Shown here piece after piece: positions 11,573 through 23,700 of a stretch of 64,000 bases of DNA; the first letter of the stretch is position 1, and each line of letters opens with the position of its first letter. Made by a program: the position numbers and the translations under genes. Source of the DNA: Arenicola marina (lineage: Eukaryota; Annelida; Polychaeta; Arenicolidae); NCBI GenBank assembly GCA_964019135.1, contig OZ025248.1:68268119-68332118 (forward strand), read 5' to 3'. The notes under the pieces were generated by a model. It saw only the letters and a program-made list of their open reading frames with translations, was not told where the DNA came from and searched no databases.

Positions 11573-12348
11573 CCATCAGTGATCAAGGGTAGAAGTAGGC
11601 CTAATCCCAGTCCATCAGTGATCAAGGGCAGAAGTGGGCCTAATCCCAGCCCATCAGTGATCAAGGGCAGAATTAGGCTTAATCACAGCCCATCAGTGAT
11701 CAAGGGCAGAATTAGGCCTAAATCCAGCCCGTCAGTGATCAGATGCAGAATTAGGCCTTATCCCACTCCATCAGTGATCAAGGGTGGAAGTAGGCCTAAT
11801 CCCACCCCATCAGTGATCAAGGGCAGAATTAGGCCTAATCCCACCCCATCAGTGATCAAGGGTAGAAGTGGGCCTAATCCCAACCCAGTGATCAAGGGCA
11901 GACGTAGGCCTAATCCCAGCCCATCAGTGATCAAGAGCAGACGTAGGCCTAATCCCAGCCCATCAGTGATCAAGGGCAGACGTAGGCCTAATCCCAGCCC
12001 ATCAGTGATCAAGGGCAGATGTAGGCCTAATCCCAGCCCATCAGTGATCAAGGGCAGAAGTGGGCCTAATCCCAGCCCATCAGTGATCAAAGGCAGAAGT
12101 GGGCCTAATCCCAGCCCATCAGTGATCAAGGGCAGAAGTGGGTGTAATCCCAGTCCATCAGTGATCAAGGGCAGACGTAGGCCTAATCCCAGCCCATCAG
12201 TGATCAAGGGCAGATGTAGGCCTAATCCGAGCCCATCAGTGATCAAGGGCAGAAGTGGGCCTAATCCCAGCCCATCAGTGATCAAGGGCAGAAGTGGGCC
12301 TAATCCCAGCCCATCAGTGATCAAGGGCAGACGTAGGCCTAATCTCAG
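11573..12348 (+). repeat. 39-bp minisatellite
   Basis: About 20 units built from CCATCAGTGATCAAGGGCAG, then A(A/C)GT(G/A)GGCCTAATCCCAGC. The unit is a multiple of three, so long frames are open on both strands (13-residue repeats), which I do not accept as coding. A unit shortened by three bases occurs near 11,880. Confidence 0.95.
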
Positions 12349-13438
12349 TGTGTGTGCAACATATATGTAGCGTATATATATATATATATGTATAATCTAC
12401 ATTATTCAAAGTGATCGAACCCAGCATTGGTCCACCCTCTCCACTCTCTGGCCGTAGAGGCCTCTAGTTTTAGTCAATATTGCATTCCATTTAAGCATGG
12501 ATCTCTCTTTCCTTTTTGAGGACCATCTATTTTGTTGTGATAATGACAACTTGCTTACCTATACATGGACATGGCGTAGTTTCACTCTGCGCGTGAACAA
12601 TGAAATCAGTTGTGTATGACATCAGTCAAGCACTGTGCTACCACTGGAGTCACTATGAAGAGCGAACCCCAAGCAATGCTAGCAGGTGACCCTCAGATGA
12701 CCTTGACTTAAGCGGCCAGACCCGTGCACACCTGATGTCATTCTCAAGTTGAAACAAAAGTCTATCAAACGCTATCTTTGAATTGCTAATACTGGAATAA
12801 ATGTTGCAGGCTGGATATCATGATTATTTGATTTTCCAATATATATATATATGTATATCTTAATTCCAACTCAAAGTCTAAATATGTACACACAAACAGA
12901 CACAACAAAAATTAACGAGACAAACTTAAAGCGTAAATGCAAACTAAAACTAAATTAAACGTCAACGTTTGATTAGACACTGCGCGTTATAAATGCATGT
13001 TCAATATCATTTATATAATTAGGTTTGAATTCGGTTAGTGGCAATCTCATATTGCAAGAAGTATATCGCGCCAGCGCGCGAGTCTTTGTTAGAGGCAGCT
13101 ATAGTGCGTTTGATCATGCTTAAATTCAGAAATATGCAGCGTATTAATGCTATATATTTACTAATTTGGTATTCAACACTTTTGTAGTTTATACTTCTAT
13201 TGATATAATATATTAGACCAACTTCCGTTGAAAGCTAATATGGCACAGGTGCTTAATTGTACACAAGTCTTCATTGGTAACAATACTACTAACAAACGGC
13301 ATGAACCTTAACGGTTGTAGTTCAACAGAGTGATCTTTGTATTATACAAAAGCCTGAAATATCATAGATGCGGTAGGTCGATGCGGTACTCGGACTGGCA
13401 GTATAGAAACAGCAAGTCCAGGTTTGATAAATCCCATA
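12349..13438. other. Unassigned non-coding sequence with TA microsatellites
   Basis: Short (TA)n runs lie at about 12,372-12,390 and 12,840-12,857. No exon, RNA gene or transposon was recognised. Confidence 0.4.
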
Positions 13439-13439
13439 G

Positions 13440-13590
13440 TTAGGGGTCTAAAACGGGGTAAATGGCGACATTCGACATTTACCCGCAAAATCTAACACTG
13501 CATGAGGATCTAAAAAAGCGACACCGACACTGAGAATGTTGAAAAATCGACACTGGACACTGGACCCCCACTACCAGACCCCTATATCTG
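13440..13590 (-). mobile_element. Short non-autonomous element, copy 2
   Basis: About 150 bp with inverted ends AGGGGTCT...AGACCCCT. The interior, read on the - strand, has GGGGTCCAGTGTCCAGTGTC, TCGATTTTTCAACATTCTC and TGTCGCCATTTACCCCGTTT. It matches 9282-9473 in the opposite orientation. It has no coding capacity. This copy defines the ends better than copy 1 does. Confidence 0.65.
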
Positions 13591-14255
13591 ACTGCCGGAG
13601 ACAGACACACAACATGACTTTCACAAGTCGTATATTGAACATCCGGGGGCCGGTGTTTAAATTGAGCGTGAAGCATTAACCTTTCTGTGATATACATTTA
13701 AACATACAGTGACCGACAATAGCTTCATGTAGCCTTAACTTTGTAAAATGTTATCTATTTGAAAGAAATGCATGGACCAGCTTTGAATAATTTGACATGG
13801 AAATTATGCACCACAATTAAGCAGTTTCTTCGTCGGGTTTCCCTCCTTTGCCAAGTTCCGGTTGTTATCCATAGTGATCCCCCTCCCCCCTCGCCGTTTT
13901 AGCGTTTTTGCACCATTTATCGCTGGGGGGAAAACAGTGGCGGATCCAGGTGTTTATAAGGGGCGTGGAGAGGGGGGGGGCCGGGGTCATTGAAACTTGC
14001 GACCGGGCGAGAGATCTGAACAAAATTGTTGGTGCACACCATTTTACTAGTTGGTGTGCACCGTGGATTTGTTTTTATTGTGTGGTTATGCACAATTAGG
14101 TATTCTATGTTTATAGCTTACTTGTTGCTATTGTTTGAACTGTCACTTGTTTACGTGCATCATTGTTGTGCCTATAGGTAGTTTTCGTGACTTGTAATGT
14201 CTCGGGGGAAGTGTTATAGAGGTTTCACATTTATTTCGTTCTATTATCGCTCAGA
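13591..14255. other. Unassigned sequence with a transposon-end-like motif
   Basis: CAGTGGCGGATCCAGG at about 13,935-13,950 resembles a motif seen, in the form ATCCGCCACT, near 55,140. Such motifs often mark the ends of non-autonomous DNA elements, but no second end was found nearby. Otherwise I see nothing. Confidence 0.35.
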
Positions 14256-14257
14256 CC

Positions 14258-15897
14258 TAGCCCTGGTACATGCTAGCCATGCATGAATCCATTGCTATGG
14301 TTGAAGAATCATAGCCATGTAGCATTCTATAGTGAAAAATCAACTTCACATGACAAATTGAATTATTTAAGTATAGCTTTCAAAATTAGATTAAACAATG
14401 TAAAAGTACTTTTCTATATATAATTACTGATGTATGAACTCTTCCAAAGTTGTTAAAGTCTTCAAAAGGAGCTATAATTGCCTACTAGCATAAAAATGGA
14501 CAACAACATGCCACCATTTTTTTGACAGGAAGTTGTTCACTGCACATGTGCAAGGTCATCACATGATATTATATGCCATGCTAATTGGTTCATTGTTCAG
14601 GGACCCAGTCATTGGGTCAGTGAAAACACATGTTTTCATGTGAATTTCTGGTGACAGACTGGACTATTTTTGCCTTTCAACAAAAGGTTACTTATGTGAT
14701 TAATAATTACTTGTCAGGAAGTAAAAAGAAAAGGATTAGGGTTTGTTTCTGTTATAAAACTTTTCCCACAGCAAAGGAGAATCAGAGCTACACTTGGTCA
14801 AAGTCAAACAACCCTGAAATGGGGTTGTTCCAGACCAGAATTTTACTATGGAATGCGACTAGGCTGTGTTTCAGCCCACACAGCCTAGGGTTCTGGGCTA
14901 GGTACATGCGGTCTATAGACAGAACGGCCGTACTACCAAAACGGCCGTATGGTCTCCCCACCCTTTAGTATGGGTGGGGGAGGAGGTGGTGGGGGCTGAG
15001 AGCTTTAAATTGGAATCCTCAGATATCAGAAAGGCATGACTAGTGAATGTATATAAAATATTGCTTCGAAAAATCCTCGGATCATCTTTTTTGGCTTGAG
15101 TTGTTTTCAAAGAATGCCAATTAGTCCATTTTGACACCTAACCCCAGTGTGAGCCTCCCCTGCCTCCCCCCCCCCCCCCCACTGCACACTATGCATTAAT
15201 ATGGCCCGCCAATCAACTCGACTGCTAGCTTCACACACCACCCTTCCTCACACCCCCATAGACCACTACCCCACCCACACTAACTCAAACGGCCATTCTG
15301 GTAGTACGGCCGTTCTGTCCATACACCGTACATGCCTCTCTTACCACGCCCGTAAACGGACCAAGGGTAAGAGCCATGCCGCTGACACGGCCGAAAAAAC
15401 AAGAAATCGCGGACCGGTGGCTCAAGTTGAAGTTCATAACAGAATAAATATGCAGTGCCTACCCGTCAAGTTGCTCCATTAGATTCCTGAAGCTTTCATG
15501 ACTTTCATCGTACAGTCATTTCTTTGGTCGGTAGTGTATTTTCTTGTAATCCGGGAAGTAAACAAACTTAGCTTGAGCACTCGCTGCCAGGGGGTGTTTG
15601 TTGACATCCGGCGAGCGGCGGAGCATTCAAAACGAAGCGAGAGGTGCCAAAAATCGCCCGGATTACAAGAAAATATACTACCGACCAAAGAAATGACTGT
15701 ACAACGAAAGTCATGAAAGCTTCAGGAATCTAATGGAGCAACTTGACGGGTAGGCACTGCATATTTATTCTGTTATGAACTTCAACTTGAGCCACCGGTC
15801 CGCGATTTCTTGTTTTTTCGGCCGTGTCAGCGGCATGGCTCTTACCCTTGCTCAGTTTACGGGTGTGGTAAGAGAGGCATGTACCAGGGCTAGCTCA
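14258..15897. mobile_element. Foldback-type element with nested inverted repeats
   Basis: The outer ends share TAGCCCTGGTACATGC (14,262 region) and its inverse GCATGTACCAGGGCTA (about 15,876-15,893). Inside, a 230-bp pair of arms (15,328-15,559 and 15,653-15,883) is about 95% identical in inverted orientation around a 93-bp loop. A third inverted pair, GGTAGTACGGCCGTTCTGTC at 15,299 and its inverse at 14,917-14,940, ties the left part to the same structure. There is no credible ORF. The whole may be one foldback transposon or a composite; the arm pair itself is certain. Confidence 0.6.
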
Positions 15898-16655
15898 GAC
15901 CCTGTCCAGTGTTTGCGGAAAGGCCGAACTGCAGTCAGAACGGCTTACCCAATGGCAATGCAGGAGGTTGGAGTCACAGTGGATGTGGGTTAGGGCATTA
16001 GTTGTTATATATAGGGTGTGAGTGGCCTTTGAACTATCTGTGGCACTGATTGTATGTCTGCGCCTGGAAGGTTGGGCATCAGTGGTACATTTGTCTATAC
16101 TATCTGACTATAGTCAGCAATATATTCTGTATTGTTTTGTATTATCAACCTCTTCCCCATGTCAAATAAGTATATAGTATGTCTTGAATTTAAATCCTGA
16201 AAGCCTGTCGGCTATCCGGAGAGAAGTAATTGGATCACCGGAGCAGAAGTTGGTGGCCGGCTTTATATCGCTGCGCGCCTGTTTGATTTACAGTGTTTTG
16301 TATATAATGTCGACTGCGGCTCACTATCAGATATAACTGTGATATAAATAAACTGTGCAGTTTTATATTGAAACTGTTATTTTACTGACTCTTAGAGATA
16401 TGAAACATATATGCATCATAATTTTAAGATATTTTTAGTCTTGGTTCTAAAATGTAAAAAATTTAAAATGGCGCATGTAAGTACATTGCTTTAATAGGCA
16501 CAGGGTAATTCACCTATGTAGTTCCGATTCTGCTGATCTAGTTCCGATCTATGGCTTATGGTAAATAATAATGTTACATTATATTGCCTTGAAAACAGTA
16601 TCATTGATCAAAAATACACTAATGAATTACAATTGCCTGCTTGCATACATAACCT
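15898..16655. other. Unassigned sequence upstream of HSPBAP1
   Basis: No gene recognised. A first non-coding or short coding exon of HSPBAP1 could lie here or further upstream, but I could not identify one. Confidence 0.35.
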
Positions 16656-16659
16656 TAAT

Positions 16660-17372
16660 TATAGTCACCACAGAAACTCTCCAGATATTAAAATTTCTGA
16701 TTTAGGAGAAAATATTCACTAATATCTTATGAAAAAACTCTTTCTGTATAAAATTTAAGTCCGGGCGAAATAAGTGTATGCCAATGTTGTTTTGTTACAC
16801 TTCAATGCAGCTGATCCGCTTGATGGCACCATTCCTTATTTACTGTGATGTCGCTGGGCGATACTAGGTCATAGGTTTGAATTCCTTTGTAATATTTTAT
16901 CAATAACTTTGCTTTTAATCATTGACACAAACCTAAAGTTACTAAGAGTGAACTGGAAATCAGTTTAGTAGCAATTGTGGCTAAATTTGGATTCATTGCA
17001 CGAAAGCAAAGGTGAGTACAGCAGATCAACCACCACCCCCTGACCATTGCATTCAACCTCTGTACCCTCGTCAAATGATGCAATGGGTTTTTCCAACCTG
17101 ACCTAGATTTTAAACCAATCAGGTGGCAGTTGAATGACCTTTGTCTTTGCACAAGTGACAAAAGAACTGTAAAAACAACATAATCTGCTCTATAAAATAG
17201 CATGGCAGGTCATGTATTGTGAGGATAGGAATCAAACTACAGATTGTATAATCAATTGTTCACTTGCCTAGATTCATTGGTAAGGAATATGCATAGATTT
17301 CATCCTCAACTCGTACAGTAAATTTTTTTTCTCGAAAATTTCATTGTCTGGAGAGTTTCTGTGGCGACTATA
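16660..17372. mobile_element. MITE-like element just upstream of HSPBAP1 exon A
   Basis: About 713 bp bounded by inverted repeats: CACCACAGAAACTCTCCAGA at 16,667-16,686 and its near inverse TCTGGAGAGTTTCTGTGGCG at 17,347-17,366. Both are preceded on the outside by TATAGTC-type sequence, so the repeats are about 27 bp with one or two mismatches. TA-rich ends allow a TA target duplication. No transposase is visible. Its 3' edge is about 200 bp from the first recognised HSPBAP1 exon. Confidence 0.65.
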
Positions 17373-17571
17373 GTCCTGTATGAGACAGTTGGTGCCCCAC
17401 ACAAAAGTTGGTGTGTGAAATCAACACTGTCTAATGGGGCTACACCTTTATGTACCCAAATTGCTTGATATGTTTTTTTCACATAAAGAGATCTTAACTT
17501 TTTATCTAGCTATTAATATTGGGAAGGCCTTCCACCTTCCACCATTCTATGTCATTGTGTCTCTGTTTCAG

Positions 17572-17747
17572 TGGTATGGAGCTTGACAATCTGAAGGATG
17601 ATCTTTTAGGAGGCAGATTCAAGGAGCCTTTAGTTTTTTGTAACACAATAAATGGTTGGCCAGCCTCCAAGTGGTCTTTACAGTCACTGGCTGCAGATCT
17701 GGGTAGCAAGAAATTAAGCTTCCGGGTTGGAAAGCTTGGCATACATG
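17572..17747 (+). CDS. HSPBAP1: HSPBAP1 exon A (first recognised coding exon)
   Basis: The acceptor is CTCTGTTTCAG and the donor is ATG|GTTAGT, ending in phase 1. It encodes MELDNLKDD, then FKEPLVFCNTINGWPASKW and KLSFRVGKLGIH, matching the segment before the JmjC core. The Met at 17,576 could be the start if upstream exons are untranslated. Human HSPBAP1 has about 20-30 more residues before the matching point, so a short upstream coding exon is equally possible. Confidence 0.88.
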
Positions 17748-20700
17748 GTTAGTCAATGTTTTTCATTGTTATACACTAGTGTCGGACTTTCGTAAAATTT
17801 ATATATGAAAAGTATTATTTAATATTTAGGAGGCAGCCTCAAGGTAATTTCCACAAACAGAGACTTTTTGTGACCAGGGATGAACACATGAGGTTAGCAG
17901 AATAAACCATAATGATAGCCCTGTGTATGGAGACACTCATTTACACATACCTGTACTTGTAATAGAATCTATATCTATACTTATATTCTTTTTACGCCTT
18001 ATTATGATGCACATGAAAGTATATTTCGTTGACTGATTGAATCGATGTGAAGACAATTATTGCAGAAATATGCAGATAATGACACCAGGTTAGTCAACAG
18101 TGGTATAGCTTTTATATCAATTATTGTCTGGGTGGAATATTTTGCGATCAATGTAAGTTAATTACCGGGTACTACTACGTAGACATGTTATCACATATTA
18201 TTACTGGTAATATAAAAATTGCTTTTTTTTAACTGTGTGAGAATGGTGACATTTGTTGCAGATGTTCAGTGGGAGACGGACTGCCAATATGTAGAAGCCA
18301 CTTTAGGTGAATTTGCTCAGTGGGAAGAAGAAACATGTGGCTGGGAAAATCCCTTGTCTCAGTACAGCAGAGATGCTCACTGGCTGTATGCGGACTACAA
18401 ATACATGAAAGATGTCTTTCACGATCACCCACAGCAACAGAAGGTAGGATAACAGTGGTAATTAAGTGCCGACCGTTCAATGTATTTTAGTGTACGGGAG
18501 AGGCGATGTGGTGCAGTCCAGCTCGCGACCCCCTAACATAGAGTCAGTCACGCCACATAGTCAGCAGAAGGGAGATCCCTCTAGGCCGCTAAGTATGGTT
18601 TGACCCACAGTTACGGAATGAATTAATGCACCATTTAAGCACTAATCTTCGACTTCGTGCAGCAATTACCAGAAATATAGTTCTGGCGAATTTTGTTATG
18701 ATATAGTTAATTATGCATATCTTTACCTTTTTTATGTTGCCTTATATGTTTCATGTACACTGTTGTTTTTCGCAGAGTGTGCAGTGGTCGGCCTTCGGGT
18801 TTGTGGGGCGCGATGGCGCTGACAGCACGATGTGGCTGGGCAGCCCGGGGGCCTACACCGTGGGACATTATGACACGTACGGGTGCAACCTCGTGGCGCA
18901 AATCTACGGCAGGTACGGTGTCGTTATGACTGTAATGGGTTACGGCCGGTACGGTGTCGTTATGACTGTAATGGGTTACGGCCGGTACGGTGTCGTTATG
19001 ATTGTAATGGGTTACGGCAGGTACGGTGTCGTTATGATTGTAATGGGTTACGGCAGGTACGGTGTCGTTATGATTGTAATGGGTTACGGCAGGTACGGTG
19101 TCGTTATGACTGTAATGGGTTACGGCCGGTACGGTGTCGTTATGACTGTAATGGGTTACGGCCGGTACGGTGTCGTTATGATTGTAATGGGTTACGGCAG
19201 GTACGGTGTCGTTATGACTGTAATGGGTTACGGCCGGTTCGGTGTCGTTATGATTGTAATGGGTTACGGCCGGTACGGTATCGTTAAGATTGTAATGGGT
19301 TACGGCCGGTACGGTGTCGTTATGATTGTCATGGATTACGGCCGGTACGGTGTCGTTATGATTGTAATGGGTTACGGCCGGTACGGTGTCGTTATGATTG
19401 TAATGGGTTACGGCCGGTACGGTGTCGTTATGACTAATGGGTTACGGCCGTTACGGTGTCGTTATGATTGTAATGGGTTACGGCCGGTACGGTGTCGTTA
19501 TGATTGTAATGGGTTACGGCAGGTACGGTGTCGTTATGATTGTAGGGGGTTTGGGCAAGGTCTGCGGCTTTTCCGCAATGCTATAATGTAGATAAATGAT
19601 AATCTTAATGAGTGACTAAATGCCATAAGACGTCGTAGGCATAGATTTATTCTTACTTACAATGTCATCGGCCCATAGCTCAAAGGAAACGGTGTGAGTG
19701 ACCGATACGTTCTGCCGAACTCAAACAAGGAATGGATTGCATGATATAGAAAAATTGCCGCGTTGATTTTAATGCGGTTGCTGGTGTAGCTCATTCATAG
19801 TTGAACGAAGTAAGCTACAGAAGATTTACCTGGTACATCAAGTGATGTTCTTAGATTAATCGGTGGAAAAACCAAAGCAAATCTGATTCGTTTTTGAGTA
19901 ATTCTGTACCATTCGTCCCACAACAATTAGGCAATTGTTGCGTCCTACGTATCTTTCTTCTACCAACTTTCTAAATCAAGTTTATTAGTTAGAACAGGGA
20001 AATTCCATAATGCTACTTTATGTATCTCGCTACGAATTCATAACGATAAGCTGGCTCGCCCGCAGCTTGTTCCACGGCAATAAAACAGAACACAATGTAT
20101 GGAATAGGAAAGGGCAAATTTATTGCCGAGTGAGAAAGGCACTACATGGCATACACATTGTCAAATTAATTAAATAAAAGTGGCAGAAGACTTCTCCAGT
20201 AAGTGGCGTGACAATTCGCCAGTAATCACCAATAAACATGAACAGACCTCGTGACCCTATTAAGGGTTCGCGTAACCAATTGCCATGTACATAGGTGAAA
20301 TATATCACCCTGTACGTGGGCGGAACACATCGCCAATCTCACATTGAGTGAACCAACAATACAGGGAATATCTTTCTTTATATACTGACATCATCATTTC
20401 GAGTGAGGCATAGTATGAAAGGCCATAGAAACGTCAACATCAAGGCCGAGTCCGGCGCATTGACACGTTAGACCATTATTATTTCCCAGTATTTCTAGTC
20501 TTGGTCATATATATATATATATATACGTGCTTATGGCGCGGGCCAGGCCGGTGAGCCTCTCTGCTATTTTAGTAGAGGTCACTAAGTGCTCTGTCCACGT
20601 GTCGCCATGGCGCCGCATTTATCCCTGGTTTCCGGTACTTACTTTCAGGAAGCGGTGGGTGCTCTTCCCGCCATCTCAAGGTGACCTTTTGTACCCGACC

Positions 20701-23700
20701 CGCGTCCCCTACGAGGAGTCGTCTGTCTTCAGCAAAGTACACGTCATGACCCCTGACCTTGAGCGCTGGCCCAAGGTGAAGGTCAGCAGCCAATGTGTCC
20801 TCGTAGACTGTCCCAGATCTGTAGCTACGGGTATTAGTGACGACTTCAGTCTTGGGTGACTATCTGGTGTATATATCATCTACGTGTATTAGTGACGGCT
20901 TCAGTCTTGGGTGGCAATCTGGTGTATATATCATCTACGTGTATTAGTGACAGCTTCAGTCGTGGGTGGCTATCTGGTGTATATATCATCTACGTGTATT
21001 AGTGACAGATTCAGTCTTGGGTGGCTATCTGGTGTATATAGGATCTACGTGTATTAGTGAGGACTTCAGTCTTGGGTGGCTATCTGGTGTATATATCATC
21101 TGCGTTTATTAGTGACGGCTTCAGTCTTGGGTGGCTATCTGGTGTATATATCATCTACGTGTATTAGTGACGGCTTCAACCTGGGGTGGCTATCTGGTGT
21201 ATATATCATCTACGTGTATTAGTGACGGCTTCAGTCTTGGGTGGCTATCTGGTGTATATATCATCTACGTGTATTAGTGATTCCTTCAATCTTGGGTGAC
21301 TATCTGGTGTATATATCATCTACGTGTATTAGTAACAGCTTCAGTTACAGTCCTATCGACTCTTGTGTTTGTAACTGTCGATGTCGACTGTTGCAGAGGT
21401 CGACACCGTACGTTGTGACCCTTGACCCGGGAGAAGTCTTGTTCGTCCCCCGCCACTGGTGGCACTTTGTGGAAAACCTGGAGACATCATGCAGCGTGAA
21501 CACCTGGCTGGAGCTGGTCAGTACCCCCCCCCCCCCCACACACCACCATGTCACCCCAACCCCTGGCTGGAGCTGGTCAGTACCCCCCCCCCACACCACC
21601 ATGTCACCCCAACACCTGGCTGGAGCTGGTCAGTACCCCCCCCCCCCACACACCACCATGTCACCCCAACACCTGGCTGGAGCTGGTCAGTACCCCCCCC
21701 CCCCCACACACCACCATGTCACCCCAACACCTGGCTGGAGCTGGTCAGTACCCTCCCCCACACACCACCATGTCACCCCAACACCTGGCTGGAGCTGGTC
21801 AGTACCCCCCCCCCCACACCACCATGTCACCCCAACCTGGCTGGAGCTGGTCAGTACCTCCCCCCCCCACACCACCATGTCACCCCAACACCTGGCTGGA
21901 GCTGGTCAGTCCCCCCCCACACCACCATGTCACCCCAACCCCTGGCTGGAGCTGGTCAGTACCCCCCCCCACCATGTCACCCCAACCCCTGGCTGGAGCT
22001 GGTCAGTACCCCCTCCCCCCCACCATGTCCCCCTAACCCCTGGCTGGAGCTGGTCAGTACCCCCCCCCCCACCACCATGTCACCCCAACACCTGGCTGGA
22101 GCTGGTCAGTACCTCCCCCCCCACCCCACCATGTCGCCCCAACCCCTGGCTGGAGCTGGTCAGTACCCCCCCCCACACCACCATGTCACCCCAACACCTG
22201 GCTGGAGCTGGTCAGTCCCCCCCCCACACCACCATGTCACCCCAACCCCTGACTGGAGCTGGTCAGTACCCCCCCCCCCCCCCACACCACCATGTCACCC
22301 CAACCTGGCTGGAGCTGGTCAGTACCCCCCCCCCCCACACACCACCATGTCACCCCAACACCTGGCTGGAGCTGGTCAGTCCCCCCCCCACACCACCATG
22401 TCACCCCAACCCCTGGCTGGAGCTGGTCAGTACCCCCCCCCCCCACCATGTCACCCCAACACCTGGCTGGAGCTGGTCAGTACCTCCCCCCCCCACCCCA
22501 CCATGTCGCCCCAACCCCTGGCTGGAGCTGGTCAGAACCCCCCCCCCCGCCCCCCCCACACCACCATGTCACCCCAACACCTGGCTGGAGCTGGTCAGTC
22601 CCCCCCCCCACACCACCATGTCACCCCAACCCCTGGCTGGAGCTGGTCAGTACCCCCCCCCCACACCACCATGTCACCCCAACCTGGCTGGAGCTGGTCA
22701 GTACCCCCCCCCCCCACACACCACCATGTCACCCCAACACCTGGCTGGAGCTGGTCAGTACCCCCCCCCCCCCCCCCCACACCACCATGTCACCCCAACC
22801 TGGCTGGAGCTGGTCAGTACCCCCCCTCCCCCCACACCACCATGTCACCCCAACCTGGCTGGAGCTGGTCAGTCCCCCCCCCCACACCACCATGTTACCC
22901 CAACCCCTGGCTGGAGCTGGTCAGTACCCCCCCCCACCCCACCATGTCACCCCAACACCTGGCTGGAGCTGGTCAGTCCCCCCCCCCACACCACCATGTC
23001 ACCCCAACCCCTGGCTGGAGCTGGTCAGTACCCCCCCTCCCCCCACACCACCATGTCACCCCAACCTGGCTGGAGCTGGTCAGTCCCCCCCCCCACACCA
23101 CCATGTTACCCCAACCCCTGGCTGGAGCTGGTCAGTACCCCCCCCCCACCCCACCATGTCACCTCAACACCTGGCTGGAGCTGGTCAGTACCCCCCCCCA
23201 CCCACACACCACCATGTCACCCCAACACCTGGCTGGAGCTGGTCAGTACCCCCCCCCCCCACCCCACCATGTCACCTCAACACCTGGCTGGAGCTGGTCA
23301 GTACCCCCCCCCCCCACACACCACCATGTCACCCCAACACCTGGCTGGAGCTGGTCAGTACCCCCCCCCCCACCCCACCATGTCACCTCAACACCTGGCT
23401 GGAGCTGGTCAGTACCCCCCCCCCCCCCCACACACCACCATGTCACCCCAACACCTGGCTGGAGCTGGTCAGTACCCCCCCCCCCACCCCACCATGTCAC
23501 CCCAACCTCTGGCTGGAGCTGGTCAGTACCCCCACACCACACCACCATGTCACCCCAAACCGTGGCTGGAGCTGGTCAGTACCCCACCGCCCTCCCCACC
23601 CCCACACCACCATGTCGCCCCAACCCCTGGCTGGAGCTGGTCAGTACCCCCCCCTCCCACACCACCATGTCACCCCAACCCCTGGCTGGAGCTGGTCAGT

